25,779 nucleotides of DNA from SIG588 sp045654545 (GTDB lineage Bacteria > Bacillota > Clostridia > Oscillospirales > Acutalibacteraceae): NCBI GenBank assembly GCA_045654545.1, contig JAZONO010000010.1, positions 1-25,779 of the forward strand. Direction: 5' to 3'. The position numbers and the translations under genes are program-made. Every line of letters starts with the position of its first letter. The stretch's first letter is position 1. Shown here piece by piece: positions 15,522 through 23,133 of the stretch. Below the pieces are notes generated by a model, which did no database searches, was not told the DNA's origin, and was given only the letters and a program-made list of their open reading frames with translations.

Positions 15522-15729
15522 TAGTTGTTTAATATGCTAAACAACGAGCCGTTTCTACATATTGGGAAACGGGGCATCTAAGCCAATATCAGCGGTATCC
15601 GGCGACGCCGCAATCGCGTTAAGTTTTCTTACGGCGATTGTGAAAAACCCTTTGCGGAGGGCGTTGTTCAAAGTATCGCGTTCTCCGTGGGAGTCGGAGG
15701 ATTTTAAACCGCAAAGGGGGATGCTTCTT
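15522..15729 (+). promoter_or_regulatory. Structured potA leader, candidate riboswitch (class not recognised)
   Basis: Helices that can be read by eye, in order: an 8-bp hairpin (15524-15531 with 15538-15545). A hairpin of 7 bp (15549-15555 with 15566-15572) whose loop base-pairs for 7 bp (15559-15565) with 15583-15589, making an H-type pseudoknot. A small hairpin CGGC/GCCG (15600-15610). A hairpin 15611-15623 with 15628-15640, having a 2x2 internal loop and a TTTT loop. A 10-bp helix (15648-15657 with 15709-15718) that encloses a 7-bp hairpin (15681-15687 with 15695-15701). The last helix covers the potA Shine-Dalgarno AAAGGGGG (15713-15720). There is no internal terminator, so control would act on translation. 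The stretch is open in the potA frame by chance; I treat it as non-coding because it has no start with a ribosome site. Confidence 0.65.
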
Positions 15730-16872
15730 ATGGAAGACATTATTAAACTGCAAGACATTGCCGTATCGTTTGATGGCGAACCGGTGTTGGAAGGGTTGAA
15801 CCTCAACATCAAAAACGGTGAATTCGTGACGTTACTGGGTCCTTCCGGCTGTGGAAAGACCACGACGTTGCGTATCATCGGTGGGTTTGTTACACCGGAT
15901 CGCGGCGATGTCTTTTTTGACGGTCGCCGCATCAACGATATTCCACCGCATAAACGCGCGGTGAATACCATTTTTCAGCGGTATGCACTGTTTCCGCACC
16001 TGAACGTGTATGAAAACGTGGCGTTCGGTATGCGCATTCAAAAGAAGAAGAAGGATGAAATCGACGAAACGGTGCGGCGTATGCTGGCGCTCGTGAACCT
16101 TAAGGGGTTCGAAAAGCGTTCGGTTGCCACGTTGTCGGGCGGTCAGCAACAGCGCGTGGCGATTGCACGTGCACTTGCCAACAATCCCGGCGTTCTGCTG
16201 TTGGATGAGCCGTTGTCGGCATTGGATCTGAAACTGCGTAAGGATATGCAGGTGGAATTGAAGAATATTCAAAAAAGCCTGGGCATCACCTTTGTGTACG
16301 TGACCCACGACCAGGAAGAGGCTCTTTCGATGTCGGATACTGTGGTGGTGATGGACGGCGGCCGTATTCAGCAGATTGGTTCGCCGCAGGACATCTATAA
16401 CGAGCCGCAGAATGCCTTTGTGGCGGATTTCATCGGTGAGAGTAACATTCTTGACGGTATTATGCACGAGGACTATCTGGTGGAGTTCTTCGGGCGTAAG
16501 TTCAAATGTTTGGACAGCGGCTTTGAACCGATGGAGCCGGTGGACGTGGTTATCCGTCCGGAAGACATCGATATTGTCGCCCCCGAAAAGGGCAGTTTGG
16601 TGGGTACCGTGACCGAAGTGACCTTCAAGGGTGTGCACTTTGAAACGATCGTAGATTTCAAAGGCTTCAAATGGCTGATTCAGACAACCGATTATTATGC
16701 GCCTGGCAGCGTGATCGGCATTGTGTTGAATCCCGAGGACATTCACATTATGAAGAAGTCCGAGTATTCGGGTATGTTCGGCGATTATAGTTCCTATTCC
16801 GAAGAATTTGAAGAGATGGCCGATCCGAACGCCGACCTTGCAGAAGAGACGACAGGGGAGGAGACGCGATGA
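15730..16872 (+). CDS. potA: Spermidine/putrescine ABC transporter ATPase
   Basis: The ATP-hydrolysing subunit of a polyamine importer. It has 380 residues. Walker A GPSGCGKTT is at 37-45, the Q-loop is in TIFQRYALFPHLNVYENVAFG, the signature LSGGQQQR at 135-142, Walker B LLLDEPLSALD around 156-166 and the H-loop in VTHDQEEA. The C-terminal TOBE-type regulatory domain (about 240-345) includes VVIRPEDIDI. An acidic tail of about 30 residues ends the protein. ATG 15730 is used because AAAGGGGG (15713-15720) lies 9 nt upstream; ATG 15721 abuts that site. It overlaps potB by ATGA. Confidence 0.95.
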   Translation: MEDIIKLQDIAVSFDGEPVLEGLNLNIKNGEFVTLLGPSGCGKTTTLRIIGGFVTPDRGDVFFDGRRINDIPPHKRAVNTIFQRYALFPHLNVYENVAFGMRIQKKKKDEIDETVRRMLALVNLKGFEKRSVATLSGGQQQRVAIARALANNPGVLLLDEPLSALDLKLRKDMQVELKNIQKSLGITFVYVTHDQEEALSMSDTVVVMDGGRIQQIGSPQDIYNEPQNAFVADFIGESNILDGIMHEDYLVEFFGRKFKCLDSGFEPMEPVDVVIRPEDIDIVAPEKGSLVGTVTEVTFKGVHFETIVDFKGFKWLIQTTDYYAPGSVIGIVLNPEDIHIMKKSEYSGMFGDYSSYSEEFEEMADPNADLAEETTGEETR

Positions 16873-17687
16873 AATCCAAAGTTTCTGCCGCTCCGTTTGG
16901 GCTGTGGATGCTGTTGTTCACCGTGGTTCCGTTGGCGGTGGTGGTGTGGTTTGCCTTTACCGACGAAAGCGGTGCGTTTACCCTTGCCAATTTGATGGAT
17001 GTACAAATATTTATTCCCACCTTTTGGAAATCCATCTGGATGGGTGCCGTTTCCACCGTGATCTGCCTTGTGTTGGCATATCCGCTGGCATACGGTATTT
17101 CCCGCACCACCGCTCGCACACAAACGGTGATGGTGATGCTGGTTATGTTGCCGATGTGGATGAACTTTTTGCTGCGCACGTATGCGTGGATGTCCCTTTT
17201 GGAGGATAACGGTCTGATCAATCGTTTCCTGGAAACGATCGGTTTGCAACCCGTACATATGATCAACACAAACGGTGCGGTGATTCTCGGTATGGTGTAT
17301 AACTTTCTGCCGTATATGGTGATTCCGCTGTATTCCGTGATGATCAAGATTGATAACCGCTTGATCGAAGCGGCACAAGATCTTGGGTGCAATGCGGCAC
17401 ACACCTTCCGTCACGTGGTGCTTCCGCTCTCCAAACCGGGCATTGTGTCGGGTATTACCATGACCTTTGTGCCGGCGGTAAGCACATTTGTTATCACCAA
17501 GTTGCTCGGCGGCGGCAAAGATATGCTGATCGGTGACGTCATTGAACTCTTGTTTATGGGCAGTAGTAAGGAATACAACATCGGCGCCATGCTCTCGTTG
17601 CTGTTGATGGTGCTGATGGTGATTTGCATGACGACCATGCGGTTTGTGGATAATCAAGAAGACGAAATGGAGGGCTTGATGGTATGA
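16869..17687 (+). CDS. potB: Spermidine/putrescine ABC transporter permease PotB
   Basis: One of two membrane subunits of the importer; 272 residues with about six membrane segments. The permease EAA loop, which contacts the ATPase, is seen at LIEAAQDLGCNAAHTFRHVV followed by LPLSKPGI. The phrase MLPMWMNFLLRTYAW is typical of PotB. The start is ATG 16869, overlapping the potA stop by 4 bases (ATGA) with GGGGAGGAG just upstream, so it is translated in coupling with potA. Confidence 0.94.
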   Translation: MKSKVSAAPFGLWMLLFTVVPLAVVVWFAFTDESGAFTLANLMDVQIFIPTFWKSIWMGAVSTVICLVLAYPLAYGISRTTARTQTVMVMLVMLPMWMNFLLRTYAWMSLLEDNGLINRFLETIGLQPVHMINTNGAVILGMVYNFLPYMVIPLYSVMIKIDNRLIEAAQDLGCNAAHTFRHVVLPLSKPGIVSGITMTFVPAVSTFVITKLLGGGKDMLIGDVIELLFMGSSKEYNIGAMLSLLLMVLMVICMTTMRFVDNQEDEMEGLMV

Positions 17688-18490
17688 AATGGCTCTCCCG
17701 TGTGTATAACACAATTATTTTCATCTTTTTGTATTTGCCGATCGTGGTGTTGATGGTGTTTTCCTTCAACGATTCCAAAAACCGTGCCCAGTGGAAAGGG
17801 TTCACGCTGGATTGGTATCGTGACTTGTTCCAAAACGAGCTGATTTTGGAATCGCTGAAAGTGACTTTGACGGTGGCGGTGTTGGCGGCGATTATTGCCA
17901 CCGTGATCGGCACGGCCGCAGCGGTGGGAATCCACGGCATGAACAACCGCATGAAACGAGCGTTCTTGTTTGTGAACAACATTCCGATGGTGAATCCCGA
18001 AATTGTCAGCGGTGTGGCGCTCATGTTGATGTTTGTGTTTGTGTATCGCGCTACCGGTTTGTTACGTCCCGGTTTTGGTACCTTGCTGATCGCGCACATT
18101 ACGTTTTGTATTCCGTACGTGGTGTTGCAGGTGATGCCCAAACTGCGGCAAATGAACCGTCACATGTATGAAGCGGCGTTGGATCTTGGGTGTTCTCCCA
18201 TCAGCGCGTTTGTGCGCGTGGTATTGCCCGAAATTGCGCCCGGTATCGTGACGGGTGCCCTGATGGCGTTCACCATTTCGCTGGATGATTTCGTGATCAG
18301 TTATTTTAACGCAGGTTCGACGGCGCAGACCTTGTCGGTCACCATTTATTCCATGACGAAGAAACCTGTTACGCCCGAGATCAACGCGCTGTCTACGTTG
18401 ATGTTTGCGGCGGTGCTGTTTCTTTTGTTGCTCGTGAATTTCGGGCAAATTCGCGACGATGCGCGCAGGGCAAAGGCGGCTCGTCGGTAA
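17684..18490 (+). CDS. potC: Spermidine/putrescine ABC transporter permease PotC
   Basis: The second membrane subunit; 268 residues with about six membrane segments. The EAA loop reads YEAALDLGCSPISAFVRVVL followed by PEIAPGI. Typical PotC phrases are YLPIVVLMVFSFNDSK near the start and FTISLDDFVISYF after the loop. ATG 17684 overlaps the potB stop by 4 bases. Confidence 0.94.
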   Translation: MKWLSRVYNTIIFIFLYLPIVVLMVFSFNDSKNRAQWKGFTLDWYRDLFQNELILESLKVTLTVAVLAAIIATVIGTAAAVGIHGMNNRMKRAFLFVNNIPMVNPEIVSGVALMLMFVFVYRATGLLRPGFGTLLIAHITFCIPYVVLQVMPKLRQMNRHMYEAALDLGCSPISAFVRVVLPEIAPGIVTGALMAFTISLDDFVISYFNAGSTAQTLSVTIYSMTKKPVTPEINALSTLMFAAVLFLLLLVNFGQIRDDARRAKAARR

Positions 18491-18505
18491 AGGAGGTTTA
18501 CGTAA

Positions 18506-19573
18506 TTGAAAAAAATTGCGATCCTTTTGATCGTGGCGCTTCTGTTGCCGTTTGGCTTGTGCGGATGCTCGAAAGACGAGGGCATTACGCTGAACGTGTT
18601 TAACTGGGGCGAATACATTGATGACGAGATTCTGGATGTCAATCGCGCATTTGAAGAAGCGACGGGCATCAAAGTGAACTATAAAACCTTTGATTCCAAC
18701 GAGTCGATGTATACCCTTGTCAGTACGGGTGCGGCCGATTACGACGTGGTGTTTCCCTCCGACTATATGGTGGGACGCATGATCGACGAAGGTTTGCTTG
18801 CCGAATTGAATTTTGATAATATCCCCAACTATCAACACATCGACCAAAAACTGTGCCAAAAATTCAGTTACGACCCCGAAGGGAAATATTCCGTTCCGTA
18901 TCTGTGGGGCACGGTCGGCATCTTCTATAACACGAAATATGTGTCACAAGAAGAGGTGGAATCGCAAGGATGGGGGATTCTCTGGAACGAAAAATACCGC
19001 GACAAGATCTATATGTTCGACAATCCGCGCGATTCCTTTGCGGTAGCGCAAGCCCATTTAGGCTATTCCATTAACACCACAAACGAAGCAGAGCTGAACG
19101 CTACTTACGATAAGTTGATCGAACAAAAGGATTTGGTGCAAGGGTATTACATGGACCAGATCTTCCAGAAAATGATTAACGAGGAAGGCTGGCTTGCACC
19201 CTATTACGCAGGCGACGGAAGTATCATGATGGATCCCGACGAAGGCAATCCCAACATTGCGTTTTATATGCCGCCCGGTGCCAACATGTTTGTGGATGCG
19301 ATGTGTGTGTTGAAATCCTCGAATATGAAAGCGGAGGCGGAAGCATATATCAACTTCCTTTGCGGCACCGAAGCGGCGCTTGCCAACGCGGAATACGTGG
19401 GATATTCCACCCCTCACACCGAAGCACGTGGGCTGTTGGATCCCGAACTGGCAAACGATCCGATGTATTATCCTTCCGATGCCATGCTCTCGACGACCGA
19501 AGTGTTTTTGACTCTTCCCGAAGCGACCAATAAGTTGATGAACCGTCTGTGGATCAAACTAAAGATATATTAA
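18506..19573 (+). CDS. potD: Spermidine/putrescine-binding lipoprotein PotD
   Basis: The extracellular substrate-binding subunit, anchored by a lipid. It has 355 residues. A lipoprotein signal peptide ends in LCGC with the modified Cys at 21. The mature protein begins with LNVFNWGEYIDDEILD, the usual PotD opening, and later shows YDVVFPSDYMVGRMI and VPYLWGTVGIFYN. The start is TTG 18506 with AAAGGAGG (18489-18496) 9 nt upstream, overlapping the potC stop. Spermidine or putrescine preference cannot be decided by eye. It is the last gene of the operon. Confidence 0.94.
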   Translation: MKKIAILLIVALLLPFGLCGCSKDEGITLNVFNWGEYIDDEILDVNRAFEEATGIKVNYKTFDSNESMYTLVSTGAADYDVVFPSDYMVGRMIDEGLLAELNFDNIPNYQHIDQKLCQKFSYDPEGKYSVPYLWGTVGIFYNTKYVSQEEVESQGWGILWNEKYRDKIYMFDNPRDSFAVAQAHLGYSINTTNEAELNATYDKLIEQKDLVQGYYMDQIFQKMINEEGWLAPYYAGDGSIMMDPDEGNPNIAFYMPPGANMFVDAMCVLKSSNMKAEAEAYINFLCGTEAALANAEYVGYSTPHTEARGLLDPELANDPMYYPSDAMLSTTEVFLTLPEATNKLMNRLWIKLKIY

Positions 19574-19655
19574 GGCGATTTGATGGAAGCATTCAATTTG
19601 TGGAATACCATTTCGGGTGAGGCGGCAGAAATTCCTGCCATTATTCCGTAACAAA

Positions 19656-19681
19656 AAAAGCTACTCGTCAGAGTAGCTTTT
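19656..19681. terminator. Bidirectional terminator between potD and the minus-strand 40-codon ORF
   Basis: An 11-bp stem (19656-19666 with 19671-19681) around a GTCA loop, flanked by A7 on one side and CTTTTCTTTT on the other, so it can work on both strands. The stop codon of the minus-strand ORF lies in its loop. Confidence 0.88.
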
Positions 19682-19790
19682 CTTTTGTTACGGAACGAAT
19701 GGCGTGGGATAGGGAGGATGCATCGGCATAGCCTTGGAACGTAACGTCGATCATCATGCCGTTGTTGCTGTAAATCGTGCTCTTTTTCAC
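19668..19790 (-). CDS. Small hypothetical protein, 40 residues
   Basis: I do not recognise this protein. It starts at GTG 19790, with AAAGGA (19798-19803) 7 nt upstream, and reads MKKSTIYSNNGMMIDVTFQG at its N-terminus and SVTKEKLL at its end. There is no signal peptide or membrane segment. Its own near-consensus promoter lies just upstream and the shared terminator holds its stop codon, so it looks like a self-contained transcription unit. The same frame is open back to ATG 19874, which overlaps the apt stop and would give 68 residues; that start has a poorly spaced ribosome site, so the shorter form is preferred. It may instead mark a small RNA with incidental coding capacity. Confidence 0.45.
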   Translation of the reverse strand: MKKSTIYSNNGMMIDVTFQGYADASSLSHAIRSVTKEKLL

Positions 19791-19813
19791 GGTGGAATCC
19801 TTTCCAAAGACAA

Positions 19814-19842
19814 AGTATAGCACAAGGCAGTTCGTGTTGCAA
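19814..19842 (-). promoter_or_regulatory. Sigma-A promoter for the 40-codon ORF (minus strand)
   Basis: On the minus strand TTGCAA (19842-19837), a 17-bp spacer and TATACT (19819-19814), with an extended TG one base before the -10. The transcript would begin about 15-20 nt before the GTG start. Confidence 0.65.
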
Positions 19843-19870
19843 CGACAAAACATCGAAATATTTTCGAATT

Positions 19871-20395
19871 TCATTTCCCTTCATACGTGGCAACAGCGTC
19901 CACGTCGTATTGTTTGAGCGCATCGCGTCCGTTCAATCCTGCCAATTCCAACAAAAACAGGACCTTCACCACGTTGCCGCCCAGTTCTTCCACCAATTCG
20001 GCGGCGGCTTTAATGGTGCCGCCGGTAGCGATCAAATCGTCGATCAATACCACGCGTTGGCCGGGCTGAACGGCATCCTTGTGGATTTCAATTTCTGCCG
20101 TACCGTATTCCAACGCGTATTCCTTGGAAACGGTTTCGCGCGGAAGTTTGCCTTTTTTGCGAATCGGAACAAACGGCTTGTTGAAGTGATAGGCAAGCGG
20201 CGCACCGAAGATAAATCCACGGGATTCTGCGCCGGCAATCACGTCAAACTCGACACCTTCCAAACGGGATTTCAGTTCGTCGATCGCCAGGTGAAATCCA
20301 TCGGCATCCTGCAAAATGGAGGTGACGTCCCGAAACATAATGCCCGGTTCGGGAAAGTCGGGGATGGTGATTATATAGTCTTTGACAGTTTTCAT
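19871..20395 (-). CDS. apt: Adenine phosphoribosyltransferase
   Basis: Purine salvage: adenine plus PRPP gives AMP and pyrophosphate. It has 174 residues, the usual length. The PRPP-binding motif VVLIDDLIATGGT is at 115-127. The family's AGAESRGFIFG (54-64) and RKKGKLPRETVSKEYALEYG (79-98) are both intact. The start is ATG 20395, with AGGAG 9 nt upstream; a TTG three codons earlier abuts that site. It is transcribed away from the HAD gene, from a 130-bp divergent intergenic region. Confidence 0.95.
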   Translation of the reverse strand: MKTVKDYIITIPDFPEPGIMFRDVTSILQDADGFHLAIDELKSRLEGVEFDVIAGAESRGFIFGAPLAYHFNKPFVPIRKKGKLPRETVSKEYALEYGTAEIEIHKDAVQPGQRVVLIDDLIATGGTIKAAAELVEELGGNVVKVLFLLELAGLNGRDALKQYDVDAVATYEGK

Positions 20396-20412
20396 TGGAA
20401 TCAACTCCTATC

Positions 20413-20450
20413 CTCTTTACTTTATCAAGAAATCCTATAAAAGTAAAGAG
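20413..20450. repeat. 11-bp inverted repeat over the apt promoter region
   Basis: CTCTTTACTTT (20413-20423) and its exact complement AAAGTAAAGAG (20440-20450) are separated by 16 bp. It could be an operator with half-sites over both promoter boxes. As RNA it would be a weak A/T-rich hairpin. Confidence 0.7.
20419..20447 (-). promoter_or_regulatory. Possible apt promoter (minus strand)
   Basis: On the minus strand TTTACT (20447-20442), a 17-bp spacer and TAAAGT (20424-20419), each matching four of six consensus bases. It would start transcription about 17 nt before apt. It is overlain by an inverted repeat. Confidence 0.4.
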
Positions 20451-20465
20451 TTTTCTCACATTTTC

Positions 20466-20494
20466 TTGACCGAAATAGGGAATCGTGCTATACT
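20466..20494 (+). promoter_or_regulatory. Sigma-A promoter for the HAD phosphatase and ABC exporter
   Basis: TTGACC (20466-20471), a 17-bp spacer and TATACT (20489-20494), with an extended TG at 20486-20487. The start would be near 20501, giving a leader of about 26 nt. Confidence 0.8.
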
Positions 20495-20526
20495 TTTTCT
20501 ATCACGTTTTAGGAGAGACTTTAACT

Positions 20527-21330
20527 ATGAACACAACCGAACAACTGTCCGCCATTCGTTTGTTTTTGTTTGATATGGACGGTACGTTGTATCTTGGCAA
20601 TCAGTTGTATCCGTTCACCAAAGATCTGCTGAAAACCATCAAAGAGAGCGGCCGCCGTTATCTCTTTATGACCAACAACTCGGCACGCAGTGTGGTGGAT
20701 TACATTGCAAAATTGGAGCGGCTCGGCATCGCGGCGGAATACGAGGATTTTATCACGTCGTCGCAGGCGACCATCTGGTATTTGAAGCGCCATCACGCCG
20801 ATGCCGTGCTGTATGTGTGCGGTACAGAATCGCTGAAACGAGAGTTGCGTGATGCAGGTTTTACCGTGACCGAAAACACCGATGAGGTGACGTGCATCGT
20901 CATTGGAAACGACACCGAGTTGACCTTCAAGAAATTGGACGATATTTCCCGGATGCTTTGCACACGGGATCTGCCGTATGTTGCCACCAACCCCGATTGG
21001 GTCTGCCCGACGGAATACGGCAGTGTGCCCGATTGCGGCAGTTTTTGCGAAATGCTGTATCGCGCTACGGGTAAACGTCCCGTATTTATCGGCAAACCCG
21101 AACCGTTGATGCCGCAACTGGCGATGGAACGCACGGGTTACGATAAAGAGGAAACTGCCGTGGTGGGCGACCGTATTTATACCGACATCAAAAGCGGGTT
21201 GAATGCAGGCACGGTGAGTGTGCTTGTGATGAGCGGAGAAACGACCGAAGAAATTTTGAACGCATCGAAAGATAAGCCGGACTTGGTGCTTTCGGATGCA
21301 GGCGAAATCCTGAAAGTATTGACGGAGTGA
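20527..21330 (+). CDS. HAD-superfamily class IIA hydrolase (NagD-like)
   Basis: A 267-residue phosphatase of the HAD IIA group, whose members dephosphorylate sugar phosphates, nucleotides or p-nitrophenyl phosphate. Motif I is FDMDGTLY (nucleophile Asp16, acid/base Asp18). Motif II lies in FMTNNSAR, and motifs III/IV in IGKPEP and VVGDRIYTDIKSG. The C2-type cap sits between motifs II and III. The substrate cannot be inferred. The start is ATG 20527 with AGGAGAG (20511-20517) 9 nt upstream. It is 4 bases ahead of the ABC exporter, in the same transcript. Confidence 0.9.
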   Translation: MNTTEQLSAIRLFLFDMDGTLYLGNQLYPFTKDLLKTIKESGRRYLFMTNNSARSVVDYIAKLERLGIAAEYEDFITSSQATIWYLKRHHADAVLYVCGTESLKRELRDAGFTVTENTDEVTCIVIGNDTELTFKKLDDISRMLCTRDLPYVATNPDWVCPTEYGSVPDCGSFCEMLYRATGKRPVFIGKPEPLMPQLAMERTGYDKEETAVVGDRIYTDIKSGLNAGTVSVLVMSGETTEEILNASKDKPDLVLSDAGEILKVLTE

Positions 21331-21334
21331 GCGT

Positions 21335-23095
21335 ATGAAGAAAAGACAAAAGCGAAAAGGAATCGGATTGATTCGACGGTTTCTTCCGTATTATAAGAAA
21401 TACCGTTTCGTACTGTTGCTCGATCTGTTCTGCGCCGCGTTGACGACGGTGTGCGAATTGGTGTTACCGATGATCGTGCGGCGCATCACGGGGCTTGCCA
21501 CCAACGATTTGGCTTCGCTTACCGTTGGTTTGATTGTGCGGTGTACGGTGTTGTATGTACTGTTGCGCGTGGTGGATACGGCGGCGAATTATTACATGGC
21601 AACCGTGGGACATATCATGGGCACCAAGATCGAAACCGATATGCGCCACGATTTCTTTGCTCATTTGCAAAAGTTGTCCTTTTCCTATTATGACAATGCC
21701 AAGATCGGCACACTGATGTCACGTATTACCAACGACTTGTTTGACGTGACGGAATTTGCGCACCATTGCCCCGAAGAGTTCTTTATTGCAGGCATCAAGA
21801 TCGTGTGCTCTTTTGCCATTTTGTGTACCATGAGCGTGCCGCTTACGCTGATTGTGTTCTCGGTGATTCCGCTTATGATTTTTGTGCTTTCTTTCTTTAG
21901 CAAACGGATGAAAGCGCAGTTTCGTGAATCGCGCACCAAGATCGGCGAATTGAATTCGCAGGTGGAGGATAGCCTGCTCGGTGTGCGCGTGGTGAAATCC
22001 TTTGCACAGGAATCGTGTGAACAAGAGAAGTTCGATCACGGTAACCTGCGTTTTTTGGACGTGAAATCGCGGATGTACCGCACGATGGGAGCGTTTCAGT
22101 CCAGCACCCGTTTGTTCGACGGCGTGATGTACATTCTGGTGGTGGCGGCCGGTGCGGTGTTTTTGATGAAGCGTGCCATCACGGCAGCCGATTACGTGGC
22201 GTACTTGATGTTCGTCACCACGCTGATCACATCGGTGCGCCGCATTGTGGAGTTTACCGAGCAATTCCAGCGCGGTATGACGGGTATTGAACGTTTTGGC
22301 GAGATTTTGGATATTCAGCCGGAGATTTGCGATGCCAAAGACGCAATAACCCTCAAAGACGTGAAGGGCGACGTTGTGTTTGAGAATGTGTCCTTCCGTT
22401 ATAATGCCGAAACGCCTTGCGTGATCGAGAGGATGAATCTCACGGTCAAAGCAGGGGAGAGTGTGGCGTTGGTCGGCCCCTCCGGTGGTGGTAAAACCAC
22501 GCTTTGCTCGCTGATTCCGCGCTTTTACGACGTGAGTGACGGCACCATTTTGCTGGACGGCCGGGATATTCGCACGGTGACGACCCGTTCGCTTCGTGAA
22601 AACATTGGTACCGTGGCGCAGGATGTCTATCTGTTTTCGGGCAGTGTACGCGAAAACATTGCCTACGGCAAAAACGATGCGACCGACGAGGAGATCGTGG
22701 AAGCCGCCAAACTGGCAGGCGCACATGAGTTTATTGAGGAGTTGCCCGATGGCTACGACACGTACGTGGGCGAACGTGGTGTGAAACTTTCGGGTGGACA
22801 AAAGCAACGCATTTCCATTGCCCGTGTGTTCTTGAAAAATCCGCCCATTCTGATTTTGGACGAAGCTACCAGTGCCTTGGATAATGAAAGCGAACGGTTG
22901 GTGCAACAATCGCTTGAGCGCTTGGCAAAAGGGCGCACGACCTTTACCATTGCGCACCGCCTCACCACCATCCGCAATGCCGATCGCATTTTGGTGTTGA
23001 CCGAAAACGGTATCGAAGAATCCGGTACGCATCACGAATTGATGCAAAAAGGCGGCTTGTACAGTGAGTTGTATGCGATGTATTCCGCAAACTAA
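21335..23095 (+). CDS. ABC transporter, fused permease-ATPase (multidrug/lipid exporter type)
   Basis: A 586-residue half-transporter of the MsbA/BmrA/LmrA type that should work as a dimer. Six membrane segments lie in residues 20-300, followed by the ATPase. Walker A GPSGGGKTT begins at 381. The signature LSGGQKQR, Walker B ILILDEATSALD and the H-loop IAHRLTTI follow in order. An N-terminal basic patch KKRQKRKG precedes the first segment. The substrate is unknown. Only one such gene is present, so a homodimer is likely. The start is ATG 21335 with GGAG 6 nt upstream. Confidence 0.93.
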   Translation: MKKRQKRKGIGLIRRFLPYYKKYRFVLLLDLFCAALTTVCELVLPMIVRRITGLATNDLASLTVGLIVRCTVLYVLLRVVDTAANYYMATVGHIMGTKIETDMRHDFFAHLQKLSFSYYDNAKIGTLMSRITNDLFDVTEFAHHCPEEFFIAGIKIVCSFAILCTMSVPLTLIVFSVIPLMIFVLSFFSKRMKAQFRESRTKIGELNSQVEDSLLGVRVVKSFAQESCEQEKFDHGNLRFLDVKSRMYRTMGAFQSSTRLFDGVMYILVVAAGAVFLMKRAITAADYVAYLMFVTTLITSVRRIVEFTEQFQRGMTGIERFGEILDIQPEICDAKDAITLKDVKGDVVFENVSFRYNAETPCVIERMNLTVKAGESVALVGPSGGGKTTLCSLIPRFYDVSDGTILLDGRDIRTVTTRSLRENIGTVAQDVYLFSGSVRENIAYGKNDATDEEIVEAAKLAGAHEFIEELPDGYDTYVGERGVKLSGGQKQRISIARVFLKNPPILILDEATSALDNESERLVQQSLERLAKGRTTFTIAHRLTTIRNADRILVLTENGIEESGTHHELMQKGGLYSELYAMYSAN

Positions 23096-23127
23096 AAAAC
23101 GTTCCTCCCACGGGAGGAACGTTTTTT
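23096..23127. terminator. Bidirectional terminator between the ABC exporter and apgM
   Basis: A 14-bp stem (23096-23109 with 23112-23125) with a very tight AC turn, T7 on the plus side and A-rich sequence on the other side for the minus-strand apgM. It starts right after the exporter stop and lies 7 bases from the apgM stop. Confidence 0.9.
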
Positions 23128-23133
23128 CTTTGT

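Noticed and set aside
15524..15575. Resemblance of the leader start (hairpin, then GTTTCTAC) to a purine riboswitch
   Set aside because: The second hairpin, the conserved loop-loop contact and the closing P1 helix with its core sequences are absent; the TTTCTAC stretch is better explained by the pseudoknot hairpin.
15615..15623. CGCGTTAAG in the pot leader, as found in the tetrahydrofolate riboswitch
   Set aside because: The match is nine bases only; the remaining conserved THF riboswitch elements are missing and the gene context is polyamine transport.
15648..15720. T-box or attenuator in the pot leader
   Set aside because: There is no T-box sequence, no specifier-like stem I and no terminator with a T-run; the operon is not an aminoacyl-tRNA or amino acid gene set.
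19583..19651. 22-codon plus-strand frame just after potD
   Set aside because: It has only a weak AAGG site, no promoter of its own and runs into the terminator; it may be chance.
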